Assembly: GCA_963714125.1 (NCBI GenBank)
Contig: OY970234.1
Coordinates: 3,224,001 to 3,288,000, forward strand
DNA length: 64,000 bases
Direction: 5' to 3'
Origin: CAWCAW01 sp963714125
GTDB taxonomy: Bacteria > Actinomycetota > Acidimicrobiia > Acidimicrobiales > UBA8190
Position numbers and translations under genes: made by a program. Of the stretch, positions 49,208 through 57,460 are shown in pieces; position 1 is the stretch's first letter; each line of letters begins with the position of its first letter. The notes under the pieces are model-generated. The model saw only the letters and a program-made list of their open reading frames with translations. It was not told the origin of the DNA and made no database searches.

Positions 49208-50616
49208 TGCTGGTCAACCAGGCATTCAAGTTCGAGCTTGACCCATCCAATGTCACCCGCTCGAAGCTCTCCTCTCACTGTGGGGCGAGCCGGCGTTGCT
49301 ACAACTGGGGCCTTGCGTTGGTTCGCACCCGCTGCGCAGATCGCCAGAAAGTTCGCCAAGCCTGTTATGCCGAGCTGCTCACCGATGAACAGACAGACGA
49401 GATCCTGAAGTCCTACCCCGTGCTGTGGACCCTCCCCGCTCTACGCAAAGAGTGGAACCGGCAAAAGCACGAGGTCGCCCCCTGGTGGGCTGAGAACTCG
49501 AAAGAGGCATACAGCTCCGGCTTCGATGCTCTGGAGCGGGCGCTGAAGGGTTACTTCAACACCCGCAGCGGGCAGTGGGGTGGCGAACGTGGCTTTCCCC
49601 GGTTCAAGAAAAGGTCTGCTTCTAAGAGCTGTCGGTTCACGACCGGGGTCATCAAGATCAAAGACACCCACCACATTCAGCTTCCGAGGATCGGTGTCAT
49701 CCGCACCAAGGAGGAGACCACCGCACTGCTCACCCGGCTCAGCACAGGTGATGCCCGCATCCTGTCGGCGACCATCTCCGAGACCGCCGGCCGGTGGTTT
49801 GTCTCCTACGGTTGCGAGGTCTCGCGCCAGGATCTTCCCGCCAAACACCCGTTGGAAGTGGTGGGGGTCGACCTCGGTGTCAAAACCCTGGCCACGCTCT
49901 CGACCGGGGCGGTAATAGAGAACCCGAAGCCGCTCAACGGCTACACCAGAAAGATGAGTCGACTCCAGCGGGAAATGTCTCGTCGCCATCGTGGTTCTGG
50001 GCGCCATAGGCGCACCTGTCGCAAAGTCGCCCGTGTCCACCAGCAAGTGGCCAACGCCCGCAAGGACGCCACCCACAAGCTCACGACCGCTCTCACCTCG
50101 ACCTACGGCACCGTCGTCATCGAAGACCTGAACGTCATGGGTATGACCGCCAAGCCGAAGCCTGTCCAACGTCGCGACGGCTCCTACGCCCAGAACGGGC
50201 GCCGGAGAAAGGCTGGCCTCAACCGGGCCATCGCCGACGCATCCTTTGGTGAGATCCGTCGCCAGATCGAATACAAAGCCAAGTGGAGAGGTGGACAGGT
50301 CATCGTCGTCGACCGGTTCTACCCTTCATCGAAGACCTGCTCGTCTTGCGGAGCTGCGAAAGCCAAGCTCTCCCTGGCCGAGCGAACATATAGCTGCGAC
50401 GCCTGCGGTCTGGTCATCGACCGAGACCTCAACGCAGCACTGAACCTCGCCGCCTACGGGCGGCAGGTGGTCGCCGGGAGTGGCCCGGAGACTGGAAATG
50501 CGCGTGGAGGAGAACACCCCCGTCGAAGGTTGACGAAGTCTCCTGTGAAGCGTGAAGACGGCACCGGTCAACCGGGTAAGACCGCCACTGCTCTCTCGCA
50601 AGGGAGAGCTGCATGA
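49207..50616 (+). CDS. tnpB: TnpB RNA-guided endonuclease (OrfB_IS605/Cas12-like)
   Basis: 469 residues. The RuvC-like nuclease has all three acids: D222 (GVDLGVKTLA), E306 (VVIEDLNVMG) and D405 (DRDLNAALNL). The zinc ribbon CSSC ... CDAC lies between the second and third acids, as in active TnpB. The N-terminal OrfB_IS605 helix-turn-helix region is present (KFELDPSNVTRSKL, SRRCYNWGLAL). TnpB proteins use an omega RNA from the element's right end to cut DNA and favour element retention. The tail after residue about 415 is Arg/Gly-rich and overlaps the predicted RNA. Confidence 0.92.
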   Translation: MLVNQAFKFELDPSNVTRSKLSSHCGASRRCYNWGLALVRTRCADRQKVRQACYAELLTDEQTDEILKSYPVLWTLPALRKEWNRQKHEVAPWWAENSKEAYSSGFDALERALKGYFNTRSGQWGGERGFPRFKKRSASKSCRFTTGVIKIKDTHHIQLPRIGVIRTKEETTALLTRLSTGDARILSATISETAGRWFVSYGCEVSRQDLPAKHPLEVVGVDLGVKTLATLSTGAVIENPKPLNGYTRKMSRLQREMSRRHRGSGRHRRTCRKVARVHQQVANARKDATHKLTTALTSTYGTVVIEDLNVMGMTAKPKPVQRRDGSYAQNGRRRKAGLNRAIADASFGEIRRQIEYKAKWRGGQVIVVDRFYPSSKTCSSCGAAKAKLSLAERTYSCDACGLVIDRDLNAALNLAAYGRQVVAGSGPETGNARGGEHPRRRLTKSPVKREDGTGQPGKTATALSQGRAA

Positions 50617-50684
50617 GTGGTGCTTATGACCACTCAGATGCAACGGTTGTGCATTTGCTGACGTTCGGGCGCCCAACACAACCA
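50480..50684 (+). ncRNA. Candidate omega RNA scaffold at the IS607 right end
   Basis: Three hairpins overlap or follow the tnpB 3' end: GCTCTC ... GAGAGC (50590-50609), a perfect 8-bp TGAGTGGT ... ACCACTCA (50614-50636) and GGTTGTG ... CACAACC (50645-50683) with the palindrome GGGCGCCC inside. TnpB guide RNAs are encoded in this position and end at the element boundary, with the flanking DNA as guide. The 5' and 3' limits are guesses. Confidence 0.4.
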
Positions 50685-50769
50685 ACGCGAGGGATCGGTC
50701 GGCGAAACTGTCGGCGTCGCCTCCCGCTCCGAGATGTTGCAACTGTTTGACCTGGTCCACCAAACGGGG

Positions 50770-51115
50770 CCTAGGTGTTCTACACGAGCTTGTGGCCGCC
50801 TTTTAGGCCGGCGAGATAGCCAGCGTCTTGGCCGAACATTACGGAATCAATGAAGCAACGGTCTTCGGTCACCTTCGACGGCGAGGAGTTCGGCGTGGAA
50901 AGCGCTTTCGCCTCAGCGAGTCCGACGTAGTCAGAACAACAAAGCTCTATGCATCAGGAGACACTCTGAGAGCCGCTGCCATAGCTCGGGGACCACGATT
51001 CGAATGGCACTCGTACGCAAGGTGGTCCAACTCCGCCGTCGGATATCTGAGCTCCGGACAAGCTGAATCGGGAGCGAAAGTGGGATCGAAGACCCGCGAA
51101 TATCGGATGGCCTGA
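50770..51115 (+). pseudogene. Remnant of a recombinase C-terminal helix-turn-helix region
   Basis: One frame reads VLHELVAAF, a TAG stop at about 50801, then AGEIASVLAEHYGINEATVF followed by GHLRRRGVRRGKRFRLSESD, then VVRTTKLYASGDTLRAAAIA. This is the Hin/resolvase-type tail found after the catalytic domain of recombinase family proteins. The catalytic domain is missing and the remaining sequence after about 50995 is unrelated. It is a fragment left by earlier mobile-element activity beside the IS607 element. Confidence 0.5.
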
Positions 51116-51180
51116 GCGGCCCTCCCCTGCTCCTGTCAGCTCTATGTGTGGCCGGGTACGGGCCGTCGTATCCTCCCCTC

Positions 51181-52116
51181 ATGCCGATCACCCCGAACAG
51201 GAGCGGAGCGCTGGCGAGCCATTTCCGGGGCAAGACCGCCATCGTCACCGGGGCCGCGTCGGGGATCGGAAAGGCGGTGGCCACCGCGCTCGTCCAAAAC
51301 GGCGCGCTGTGCGTTTTTGCAGACATCGACGAAGACGGGGCCGCCGCCGCCATCGACGCGGCGGGCCGAGAAAGCCCTGCGGGGGGTGGAAGGGCGGTGG
51401 CCGCCGCGCTGGACGTCACCGACGCCGAGGCCGTCACCGACCTGGCGGCGCGCACCGCCGGTGAGCACAGGTCTCTCGACTTTGTGTTCAACAACGCCGG
51501 CATCAACATGTCGGGGGCAGTATCGGACTTCTCCCTCATACACTGGCGCCGGGTCGTCGAGGTCAACCTGTTGGGCGTAGTGCACGGGGTGACGGCCGCC
51601 TACCCCATCATGATTAAGCAGGGTGGCGGCCACATTGTGAATACCGCCTCCATGGCGGGGCTTTTGCCTTCACCGATGCTGGCCCCCTACGGGATGACCA
51701 AGCACGGGGTCGTCGGGCTTTCGCTCTCATTGCGGATGGAAGCGGCCGCCCACGGGGTGCGGGTGAGCGTGGTCTGCCCCGGGGTGATCGACACGCCTAT
51801 CTTGGACAAGGGCAACCCGCCCGAGGTCCCGGCCGTGCCGGCCGTGCCGGCCGTGCCCAATGCCCGTGCCCTACTCGAGAAGCTGATCGGCAAGGCCTAT
51901 CCGCCCGAGGATTTGGCGGGCGACATTCTCGCCGGAGTGGCCACCAACCGCGCCTTTATCGTGGCGCCCGCCCACGCCCGGCGCGCCTGGCGCATCTACC
52001 GCCTGGCACCGGCGCTCTTCGTCAGCGGGGGGACGGCCACCTTGCGACGTGAGCTGGCCCGGCTCCAGCCTCATGGCGATGACCAGAAGCTCGAACAGGG
52101 CTCAAACTACAACTGA
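51181..52116 (+). CDS. SDR family oxidoreductase
   Basis: A 311-residue classical SDR with a C-terminal extension. Cofactor loop TGAASGIGK (about residues 22-30), ADIDEDG acidic stretch favouring NAD, FNNAGI, S in NTASMAG, and catalytic Tyr/Lys in YGMTKHG. Ala/Pro repeats (PAVPAVPAVP) interrupt the substrate loop near residue 220 and come from a short tandem DNA repeat. ATG 51181 (MPITPNRSG) is preferred to a GTG at 51148. Substrate unknown. Confidence 0.88.
   Translation: MPITPNRSGALASHFRGKTAIVTGAASGIGKAVATALVQNGALCVFADIDEDGAAAAIDAAGRESPAGGGRAVAAALDVTDAEAVTDLAARTAGEHRSLDFVFNNAGINMSGAVSDFSLIHWRRVVEVNLLGVVHGVTAAYPIMIKQGGGHIVNTASMAGLLPSPMLAPYGMTKHGVVGLSLSLRMEAAAHGVRVSVVCPGVIDTPILDKGNPPEVPAVPAVPAVPNARALLEKLIGKAYPPEDLAGDILAGVATNRAFIVAPAHARRAWRIYRLAPALFVSGGTATLRRELARLQPHGDDQKLEQGSNYN
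51831..51857 (+). repeat. Short 9-bp tandem repeat coding for Pro-Ala-Val
   Basis: Three copies of a 9-bp unit CCGGCCGTG, in frame, within the SDR gene; slippage would add or remove whole codon triplets and keep the frame. Confidence 0.8.
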
Positions 52117-52289
52117 TCGGTAACACATACGGTTGTGTCCAACCACACACGCAGCTTTCGCGTCGATGAACACTTCCGGATGAGTCGCGTGGATGTTCCC
52201 TATCCGGCGACGGGGCGACGTTACGGGCGCAACCTACCCATCCGCTCGTATCCTCTGGTACCGGCAAGTAGCCCCATGGAGGTGGCGCG

Positions 52290-53126
52290 ATGGCAGACCT
52301 GGACGGCACCACTGTGGTCATCACGGGCGCATCGAGCGGCATCGGGGCGGCCACCGCCCGGGCGCTCGCCGCCGAGGGAGCGAAGCTCCTCCTAGCGTGC
52401 CGCTCCGAGTCCCGGGCCGCCTCGGTGCTCGACGCGTTGGCAGCTGCGGGAACCCCTGCGCTTGGGGTAGTGCCGATCGATCTTGGCGACCTCGACGCGG
52501 TGCGGGGAGCGGCCGACGCCATCGCCGCGCGGCTACCGCGCTTCGATGTCCTCATCAACAACGCCGGTCTGGCCGGAACCCAGGGCGGTCTCACCGCCAG
52601 CGGCTTCGAGTTGGCGTTCGGCACCAACCACGTCGGCCACTTCCTTCTCACCACCCGGCTTCTCGACGCGCTGGGCGACGGAGCGCCTCGGAGGGTGGTT
52701 ACCGTCGCGAGCAACGAGCACTACAAGGCCACGGGGATCGACTTCGACGCCGTGCGCCGTCCCACCGGCTCGATGACAGGGCTTCCCGAGTACGCGGTCT
52801 CGAAACTGGGCAACGTGCTGTTCAGCCAGGAGCTCGCTCGACGAGTCGCCGGGCGCGGCATCCACACGTACGTCCTACACCCCGGCGTGGTCGCCTCGGA
52901 GATCTGGCGCAATGTCCCCCGGCCCATGCGCTTCGTCATGACCCGCTTCATGAAGTCGCCGGAGGATGGCGCGCGCACAAGTGTTTACTGCGCCAGCTCG
53001 CCGGACGTCGCCGACGACACCGGGCGCTACTACACGGACTGTGTCGTGAAGGCGCCCAACGCGGCAGCCACCCCTGAGCTGGCGGCGGAGCTGTGGCGTC
53101 GCAGTGAGGAGTGGACCGCGGCCTGA
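52290..53126 (+). CDS. SDR family oxidoreductase, retinol dehydrogenase-like
   Basis: A 278-residue SDR. TGASSGIG (residues 12-19), the Arg of LACRSES after the second strand (NADP preference), NNAG, the conserved FGTNHVGHFLLT segment typical of retinol dehydrogenase/WWOX-like SDRs, and YAVSK as the catalytic pair. GGAGG lies upstream of ATG 52290. It follows the previous SDR after 173 nt on the same strand. Confidence 0.9.
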   Translation: MADLDGTTVVITGASSGIGAATARALAAEGAKLLLACRSESRAASVLDALAAAGTPALGVVPIDLGDLDAVRGAADAIAARLPRFDVLINNAGLAGTQGGLTASGFELAFGTNHVGHFLLTTRLLDALGDGAPRRVVTVASNEHYKATGIDFDAVRRPTGSMTGLPEYAVSKLGNVLFSQELARRVAGRGIHTYVLHPGVVASEIWRNVPRPMRFVMTRFMKSPEDGARTSVYCASSPDVADDTGRYYTDCVVKAPNAAATPELAAELWRRSEEWTAA

Positions 53127-53654
53127 CCCGCCGACATCGAAGGCCCGTGATCTTCACGTGGGGGAGGTGTGGCGTCCATCCCATAAAAATGGTGATCCCA
53201 GCACCGCTTGGGGGGGACTCGGATGGGTCCCAGCAATTGGGAGGCGGGCGCACCCGTATCGGGCACTTGAGGGTTGCGGTTGAACCCTGCATCCATCGGC
53301 ACCAGATGGTTGAGTCGTCAACGGTAACCCCGCTGACGCATGTCCTTCCGCCATCCGCCCCTGTGAACCAGCTCGCGCAGGCAGGGTCGCCAGTGATCTG
53401 AGCGCGTGTTCACCAAACCGGATGACTCTCACAAAGTGGCGCAATCGAATACTCGATTGAGCCCGGCTGCCTCACTTCCCCAAGCGCACCATGCGCCCAA
53501 TGTGGGCGAAGAAATGCCTAGCGGCTGAGCTTCTCACCCTCATGAACTGAGAACCGTCGTGAACAGGCCCATGTTGGCAAACAACCCATGAGTGCACGGG
53601 CGTTGCATGGCGCTGCTTTGTCGACCTCAGGAGCGGCCCCAGAGGTTCACGTCG
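53127..53654. other. Non-coding stretch
   Basis: 528 nt between convergent SDR and DMT transporter genes. Several short open frames exist on both strands but none looks like a real protein; composition is less strongly biased than in neighbouring genes. I see no RNA gene or repeat. Confidence 0.5.
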
Positions 53655-54602
53655 TCAGCCCAAGGTGAGAGGCCCGGTATCGGCGTTCCTGATCGCGCCC
53701 TGAACCACGGGGGGCTGCGGAGGACCTGCGCCGAGGTATTCGTCGCCCGGGGATCCGCCCATGGCAGCGACCAACGGAGAACGAACAAGCGCAACCACGC
53801 CGACGCACAACACCACTATGGCGAGAACGTCCAGCGCCAGGAAGCCAGTTCCTGCCCGCACCCTTTCGTGGAAAGCCGTCACACCAATGACGATGCTGAC
53901 CATCGGGTTGACGATGACGTTAGTGGTTCGCGACGCGACGATTGGGCCGGCATGAAGCGCGCTCTGAAGGAGGAATAAGCCAGGCAGAGCCATGATGACG
54001 ATGACGTATGGCTCCCAGCTCTCGAAGACGCGCGCCAAGCCGCCATGCCGCAGGATCGTGGTCGTTGTCTTTGTCAAGGCGGCGCCGTATGCGAACATGA
54101 GGGAGGCCGCCGCCCCCAGTAGGGCTGCTCGCCACCACCGGGGGCCTCTGCGACCTGCCGCCACCAGCCCGAGCGTACAGATCAAGGTCACTGTGGACAC
54201 GATCACCCAGGCCCTGGCATCGGGTTGGCCTTTGCCGACGGCAGGTGAAGCCGATGCGAAGAAGCCGATCAGTCCGCCAACAATGGCCAAAGTTCCCAGC
54301 ACCTCTCGCCAGCCGACGCGGCGGTGAAATACCACCACCAATATGGCAACCAGGAAGACCAACTCGACCGTGACCGCTGGCTGGACCACGCTGAGTTGGC
54401 CGACGCGCAGAGCCGCCGCCTGCACTAGGTACGCGCCCAGCAGGAGACCGAAGCCAAGCAGCCAGCCGCGCTTTTTGATGGCGTGGGTTATGAGTCGGGG
54501 ACTAAGGCTGGTCCCCGAAGGGGCCGATTCAAGCGCCACTCGCTGGAGCACGACGGCGATTGCCTCTAACAGCGCGGCAAAGGCTGCCAGGACGATGTCC
54601 AC
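53655..54602 (-). CDS. DMT family transporter (NIPA/EamA-like)
   Basis: A 315-residue protein with nine or ten predicted membrane helices. The opening ALLEAIAVVLQRVALESAP and the segment VQPAVTVELVFLVAILVVVF fit the drug/metabolite transporter superfamily, closest in style to NIPA-like actinobacterial proteins. A soluble Gly/Pro-rich tail follows the last helix. Substrate unknown. A possible small Cys-rich protein gene ends 9 nt upstream on the same strand. Confidence 0.85.
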   Translation of the reverse strand: MDIVLAAFAALLEAIAVVLQRVALESAPSGTSLSPRLITHAIKKRGWLLGFGLLLGAYLVQAAALRVGQLSVVQPAVTVELVFLVAILVVVFHRRVGWREVLGTLAIVGGLIGFFASASPAVGKGQPDARAWVIVSTVTLICTLGLVAAGRRGPRWWRAALLGAAASLMFAYGAALTKTTTTILRHGGLARVFESWEPYVIVIMALPGLFLLQSALHAGPIVASRTTNVIVNPMVSIVIGVTAFHERVRAGTGFLALDVLAIVVLCVGVVALVRSPLVAAMGGSPGDEYLGAGPPQPPVVQGAIRNADTGPLTLG

Positions 54603-54611
54603 GGCAACTGT

Positions 54612-54836
54612 CTAGTCGCGAGCAATCGTCTCCGGTTCAGCGCCGTCGGCACAGGCGATAGCGAAGGTCGGAAGTCCGACCTGGATGGTGATCTCGGTCC
54701 CATCGTGACATTTCGACCCGCGGACGACGGATTGACAACACGGGAGTAGATAGAGCACCTTCTCGTAGTACTGGGAGAAGACGACACTCCTTAGGCACCC
54801 GATGCAATTGGGGATCCCGAGCCTTCGGGTATCCAT
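54612..54836 (-). CDS. Possible small Cys-rich protein
   Basis: A 74-residue open frame from ATG 54836 (an ATG at 54854 adds six residues). It has CxxC (NCIGC), CC and two further cysteines and ends in an ordered-looking segment GTEITIQVGLPTFAIACADG. Third codon positions are mostly G or C, as in real genes here. It stops 9 nt before the DMT transporter start on the same strand, as expected for a co-transcribed small gene. I know no homologue. Confidence 0.4.
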   Translation of the reverse strand: MDTRRLGIPNCIGCLRSVVFSQYYEKVLYLLPCCQSVVRGSKCHDGTEITIQVGLPTFAIACADGAEPETIARD

Positions 54837-55011
54837 CCGAACCGACCGGTACATGCCAGGCCCTGTGCACGTTCGACGGGGCTACGGCCCGGCCGATAAC
54901 GACGGCCCGCCACGTTTTCCTTGCGGCCCATGCAGCTACCGTGAGAGGCGGTAGGACATCCGGTCGATTGAGGACATTGCTCCAACCATCGAACACAACG
55001 GAACCACCCCT

Positions 55012-55329
55012 GTGTGGTGGCTCGTCCCGCCGGAGGAGATGCGAGCCGCTACCGAGGGCGGCTTCCTTGAGCTGGTCAGCGAGTGGGAGATCGCGGGCGG
55101 TGGGGCCGTCGACCCTCACTCCCACCCGACCCACGAGTTCTACTACATCATCTCCGGCCGGGGGATCATGAAGATCGCCGACGAGGAACGCCCGGTACAC
55201 GCTGGTGACCTCGTCTACACGCCGCCCGACACGACCCACAGCATCTGGCCCGCCAGTGAGCACGCTCCCCTCCGGGGTCTGGCCTTCGCCATTGGCATCC
55301 CTGGAGCCGAGAAGGTCGACTACAGCTGA
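55012..55329 (+). CDS. Cupin domain-containing protein
   Basis: A small cupin. Motif 1 is visible as HSHPTHEFYYIISGRG (two His and a Glu of the metal site) and motif 2 as GDLVYTPPDTTHSI with the last His. GTG 55012 gives 105 residues, but family-like sequence seems to continue upstream in frame to about 54958 (DIAPTIEHNGTTP), where only ATC or ATT codons could serve as starts; a TAG at 54952 closes the frame. The start is therefore uncertain. Small single-domain cupins bind metals and act as dioxygenases, isomerases or sensors. Confidence 0.8.
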   Translation: MWWLVPPEEMRAATEGGFLELVSEWEIAGGGAVDPHSHPTHEFYYIISGRGIMKIADEERPVHAGDLVYTPPDTTHSIWPASEHAPLRGLAFAIGIPGAEKVDYS

Positions 55330-55644
55330 ACTCTGTTCGCCGTCGCCAACGTGTCGGTGCCGCTCAGAATCAAACTGCAGTTGCCATCAGATGACGGTGG
55401 ATGGACTGTGGCAGACCGAACGATAGGTGCCACTTGCGCGAAGGAGTCTGCAAGCCATCCTGGCGACGTGAACGCACAACATTCGCGACAGCTGTTCCAA
55501 CTGGATCGAGGAAGAACAACCTGGTTGACGACGAACGTAAACAAACGCAGGAGGGTTTGAATAAGGAAACGAAACTACCTGACCGGCGGGACACGAAAAA
55601 AATAAATTCCTGACAAGAGGAATCGTTGTGTTCTCGACAACGAG
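55330..55644. other. Non-coding stretch before the tRNA
   Basis: 315 nt, noticeably more A/T-rich toward the right end (55540-55635) than the rest of the window. Short open frames are not protein-like. It lies directly downstream of the minus-strand tRNA, a position where integrative elements often insert, but no integrase or attachment repeat is visible. Confidence 0.5.
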
Positions 55645-55718
55645 TGGGGGTGAAGGGACTCGAACCCTTACTGGAGGCGTTTTAAGCGCCCTGCCTCTGC
55701 CGGTTGGGCTACACCCCC
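55645..55718 (-). tRNA. tRNA with Leu(UAA) anticodon but class I shape
   Basis: A 74-nt cloverleaf on the minus strand: acceptor GGGGGTG/CACCCCC with A73, D arm with GG in the loop, anticodon stem GGGCG/CGCCT with loop CTTAAAA (anticodon UAA, codon UUA), T arm AAGGG TTCGAGT CCCTT. No CCA is encoded. The variable loop is only 5 nt (CCAGT), whereas leucine tRNAs normally have a long variable arm. The D stem has one mismatch. It is either an unusual or a degenerate leucine tRNA. Confidence 0.8.
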
Positions 55719-55737
55719 GCACTGTTTGACGCTCTGA

Positions 55738-57279
55738 TCATTCGTGGTGGTGCCCGCCGTTCGGCTCAGCACCGGCGTGCTCCCATGCCACGCGTTCCTC
55801 GCCACGTGGATCGTCTTTCACACCACCGTCAGGACCAAACACCATTGTGGCCCGTTTGGCCGGTTCGTAGGCGGGCCACTCCCCCGCGGCATCACAAGAT
55901 GGATCGCCGCCACACGCAAAGGCCAACCAGGCCTGTTGCATCTTCTCGGAAAGTGCCAACGCCTCGGGACTAGAACCACTGAACACTTGAATCACGTCTT
56001 CTTGGAGGGTGCCGAACACAAAAGGGATCTCCAGCCCGTGCGAAGACCCGAACACTCCTCCCATAAAGGGGGATTCCCATGTGAACAGGTATACGAAGGT
56101 CGACGGCTGATACTTGCTTTGGATCGATGCCAAGGACGCGGACGGCACCCGAAAGACGTAATCGGTGACGATGGCTGTCCATAGGTCCCGGCCCGAGACT
56201 GATTCGCCACGACCGCGGCGGGCCTGAACATACGCATCCACCACCAGCTTGGACGCGTCCGATCCCACGTATTCAGCCAACCGGCGAGCCACCTTGGCCT
56301 CATCAAGCTGGGCATCGGCGATGTCCTCGATGGTGAACAGGGCCGCTTCGTCGCGCGTCGTCCCGATGAGGATCGGCACCGCCGCCGCCCGTCCCTCGCC
56401 CACGGTTTTGGCGGGCAGTCGCGTGAGAACGCCACCGTCGATCACCGGCATGAACGTCAGCGGCAAGCCGTCGTCGGGGGTCTCGAGCGCCAAGCGCTGC
56501 GCTCCTTGAACGAGCGCATCGGCCGGCAGTTGTTCGAGGACGGGACGTTCGAGGTCACCGAGTCCCATCAGCTCGGCCAGGCGCTGGGCTCGCCGGGTGG
56601 CAGAGGGCAAGCTCGCCGTCGTGGGTGGACCACTTTGGATCACGGCCCGCTGAAACAAGCCGGCCGCAGCATCAGTACCGAGCAGAGCCGAGATGCTCAT
56701 GGCGCCGGCGGACTCACCGAAGATGGTGACGTTGGTGGGGTCACCTCCGAAGTTGGCAATGTTCTGCGCCACCCAGCCCAGTGCCGCGAGCTGGTCCAGC
56801 AGTCCCCAGTTTCCACACCCTGTCCCGGCGGACAGGACTGGATGGGCCAGGAATCCCAGTGCGCCCAAGCGGTAATTGATGGTGACCACGACCACGTCGC
56901 CGCGCGACGCCAGCCTGTCGCCCCGGAACAGAAGGCTGGCGCCCGTACCCGTCGTGAAGCCGCCGCCGTGCACCCACACCATCACCGGCCGGGCACCATC
57001 GTCGACCCTCGGTGTCCAGACGTTGAGGTTCAGGCAGTCCTCGGCGGCAACGGTGGGATCACTGGGGATAGAGAACCCCGGCCGCGGCGGCGTCTGAGGA
57101 CTGATCGGGCCCCAGACAACGGCGTCTCGTATTCCGTGCCAGGGAGCTACCGGCTCAGGCGGCCGCCACCGGCCCGAACCACCCTCGGCTCTGGCATAGG
57201 GAACGCCCTTGAAGACCCAGACGCCGTCTTCCTCGACCCCTCGGATCATCCCACCACTGGTGAGGACGACGCCGTCCAC
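55738..57279 (-). CDS. Carboxylesterase type B family protein
   Basis: About 513 residues from GTG 57279. The oxyanion-hole segment is VWVHGGGFTTGTG, followed by the nucleophile in FGESAGAMS, a Glu region near TTRDEAALFT and the His in FGSSHGLEIPFVFG. EEDGVWVFKGVPYARAEGG near the N-terminus and EDCLNLNVWTP are family signatures. It hydrolyses carboxylic esters (para-nitrobenzyl esterase-like). The open frame reaches 57600, but that part overlaps the divergent acyltransferase and is not esterase-like. Confidence 0.9.
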   Translation of the reverse strand: MDGVVLTSGGMIRGVEEDGVWVFKGVPYARAEGGSGRWRPPEPVAPWHGIRDAVVWGPISPQTPPRPGFSIPSDPTVAAEDCLNLNVWTPRVDDGARPVMVWVHGGGFTTGTGASLLFRGDRLASRGDVVVVTINYRLGALGFLAHPVLSAGTGCGNWGLLDQLAALGWVAQNIANFGGDPTNVTIFGESAGAMSISALLGTDAAAGLFQRAVIQSGPPTTASLPSATRRAQRLAELMGLGDLERPVLEQLPADALVQGAQRLALETPDDGLPLTFMPVIDGGVLTRLPAKTVGEGRAAAVPILIGTTRDEAALFTIEDIADAQLDEAKVARRLAEYVGSDASKLVVDAYVQARRGRGESVSGRDLWTAIVTDYVFRVPSASLASIQSKYQPSTFVYLFTWESPFMGGVFGSSHGLEIPFVFGTLQEDVIQVFSGSSPEALALSEKMQQAWLAFACGGDPSCDAAGEWPAYEPAKRATMVFGPDGGVKDDPRGEERVAWEHAGAEPNGGHHHE

Positions 57280-57460
57280 GTTGCCAACCCCCTGTTGGCC
57301 GGGACTTCGGCCCTTTGAAGCACGGTAGGCGGCGGCCCCGAAGGGGGTCAAACGAGCCCTCCGCCGCCCGCCGTGATCTGCCCAGCGGGCCCGTGTCGGC
57401 TCCCGTGCGCGCTTCACCGGGCCTTGTCGTTCGTCGAGCCCCGGCGGGTACCATGACGCC

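Larger units (their letters stand above)
48560..50690 (+). mobile_element. IS607-type insertion sequence (tnpA + tnpB)
   Basis: A serine recombinase gene overlapping a tnpB gene by one base is the IS607 layout. Both proteins look intact. I cannot fix the ends: IS607 elements lack terminal inverted repeats and make no target duplication, so the limits given are approximate (after the methyltransferase stop, to beyond the hairpins following tnpB). A decayed recombinase gene flanks the right side. Confidence 0.7.

Noticed and set aside
53127..53590. Possible transposase remnant or small genes
   Set aside because: No frame shows recognisable motifs or consistent codon bias, and no terminal repeats are visible.
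55540..55718. tRNA-linked integrative element
   Set aside because: There is an A/T-rich patch next to the tRNA, but no integrase gene and no second copy of the tRNA 3' end in the window.
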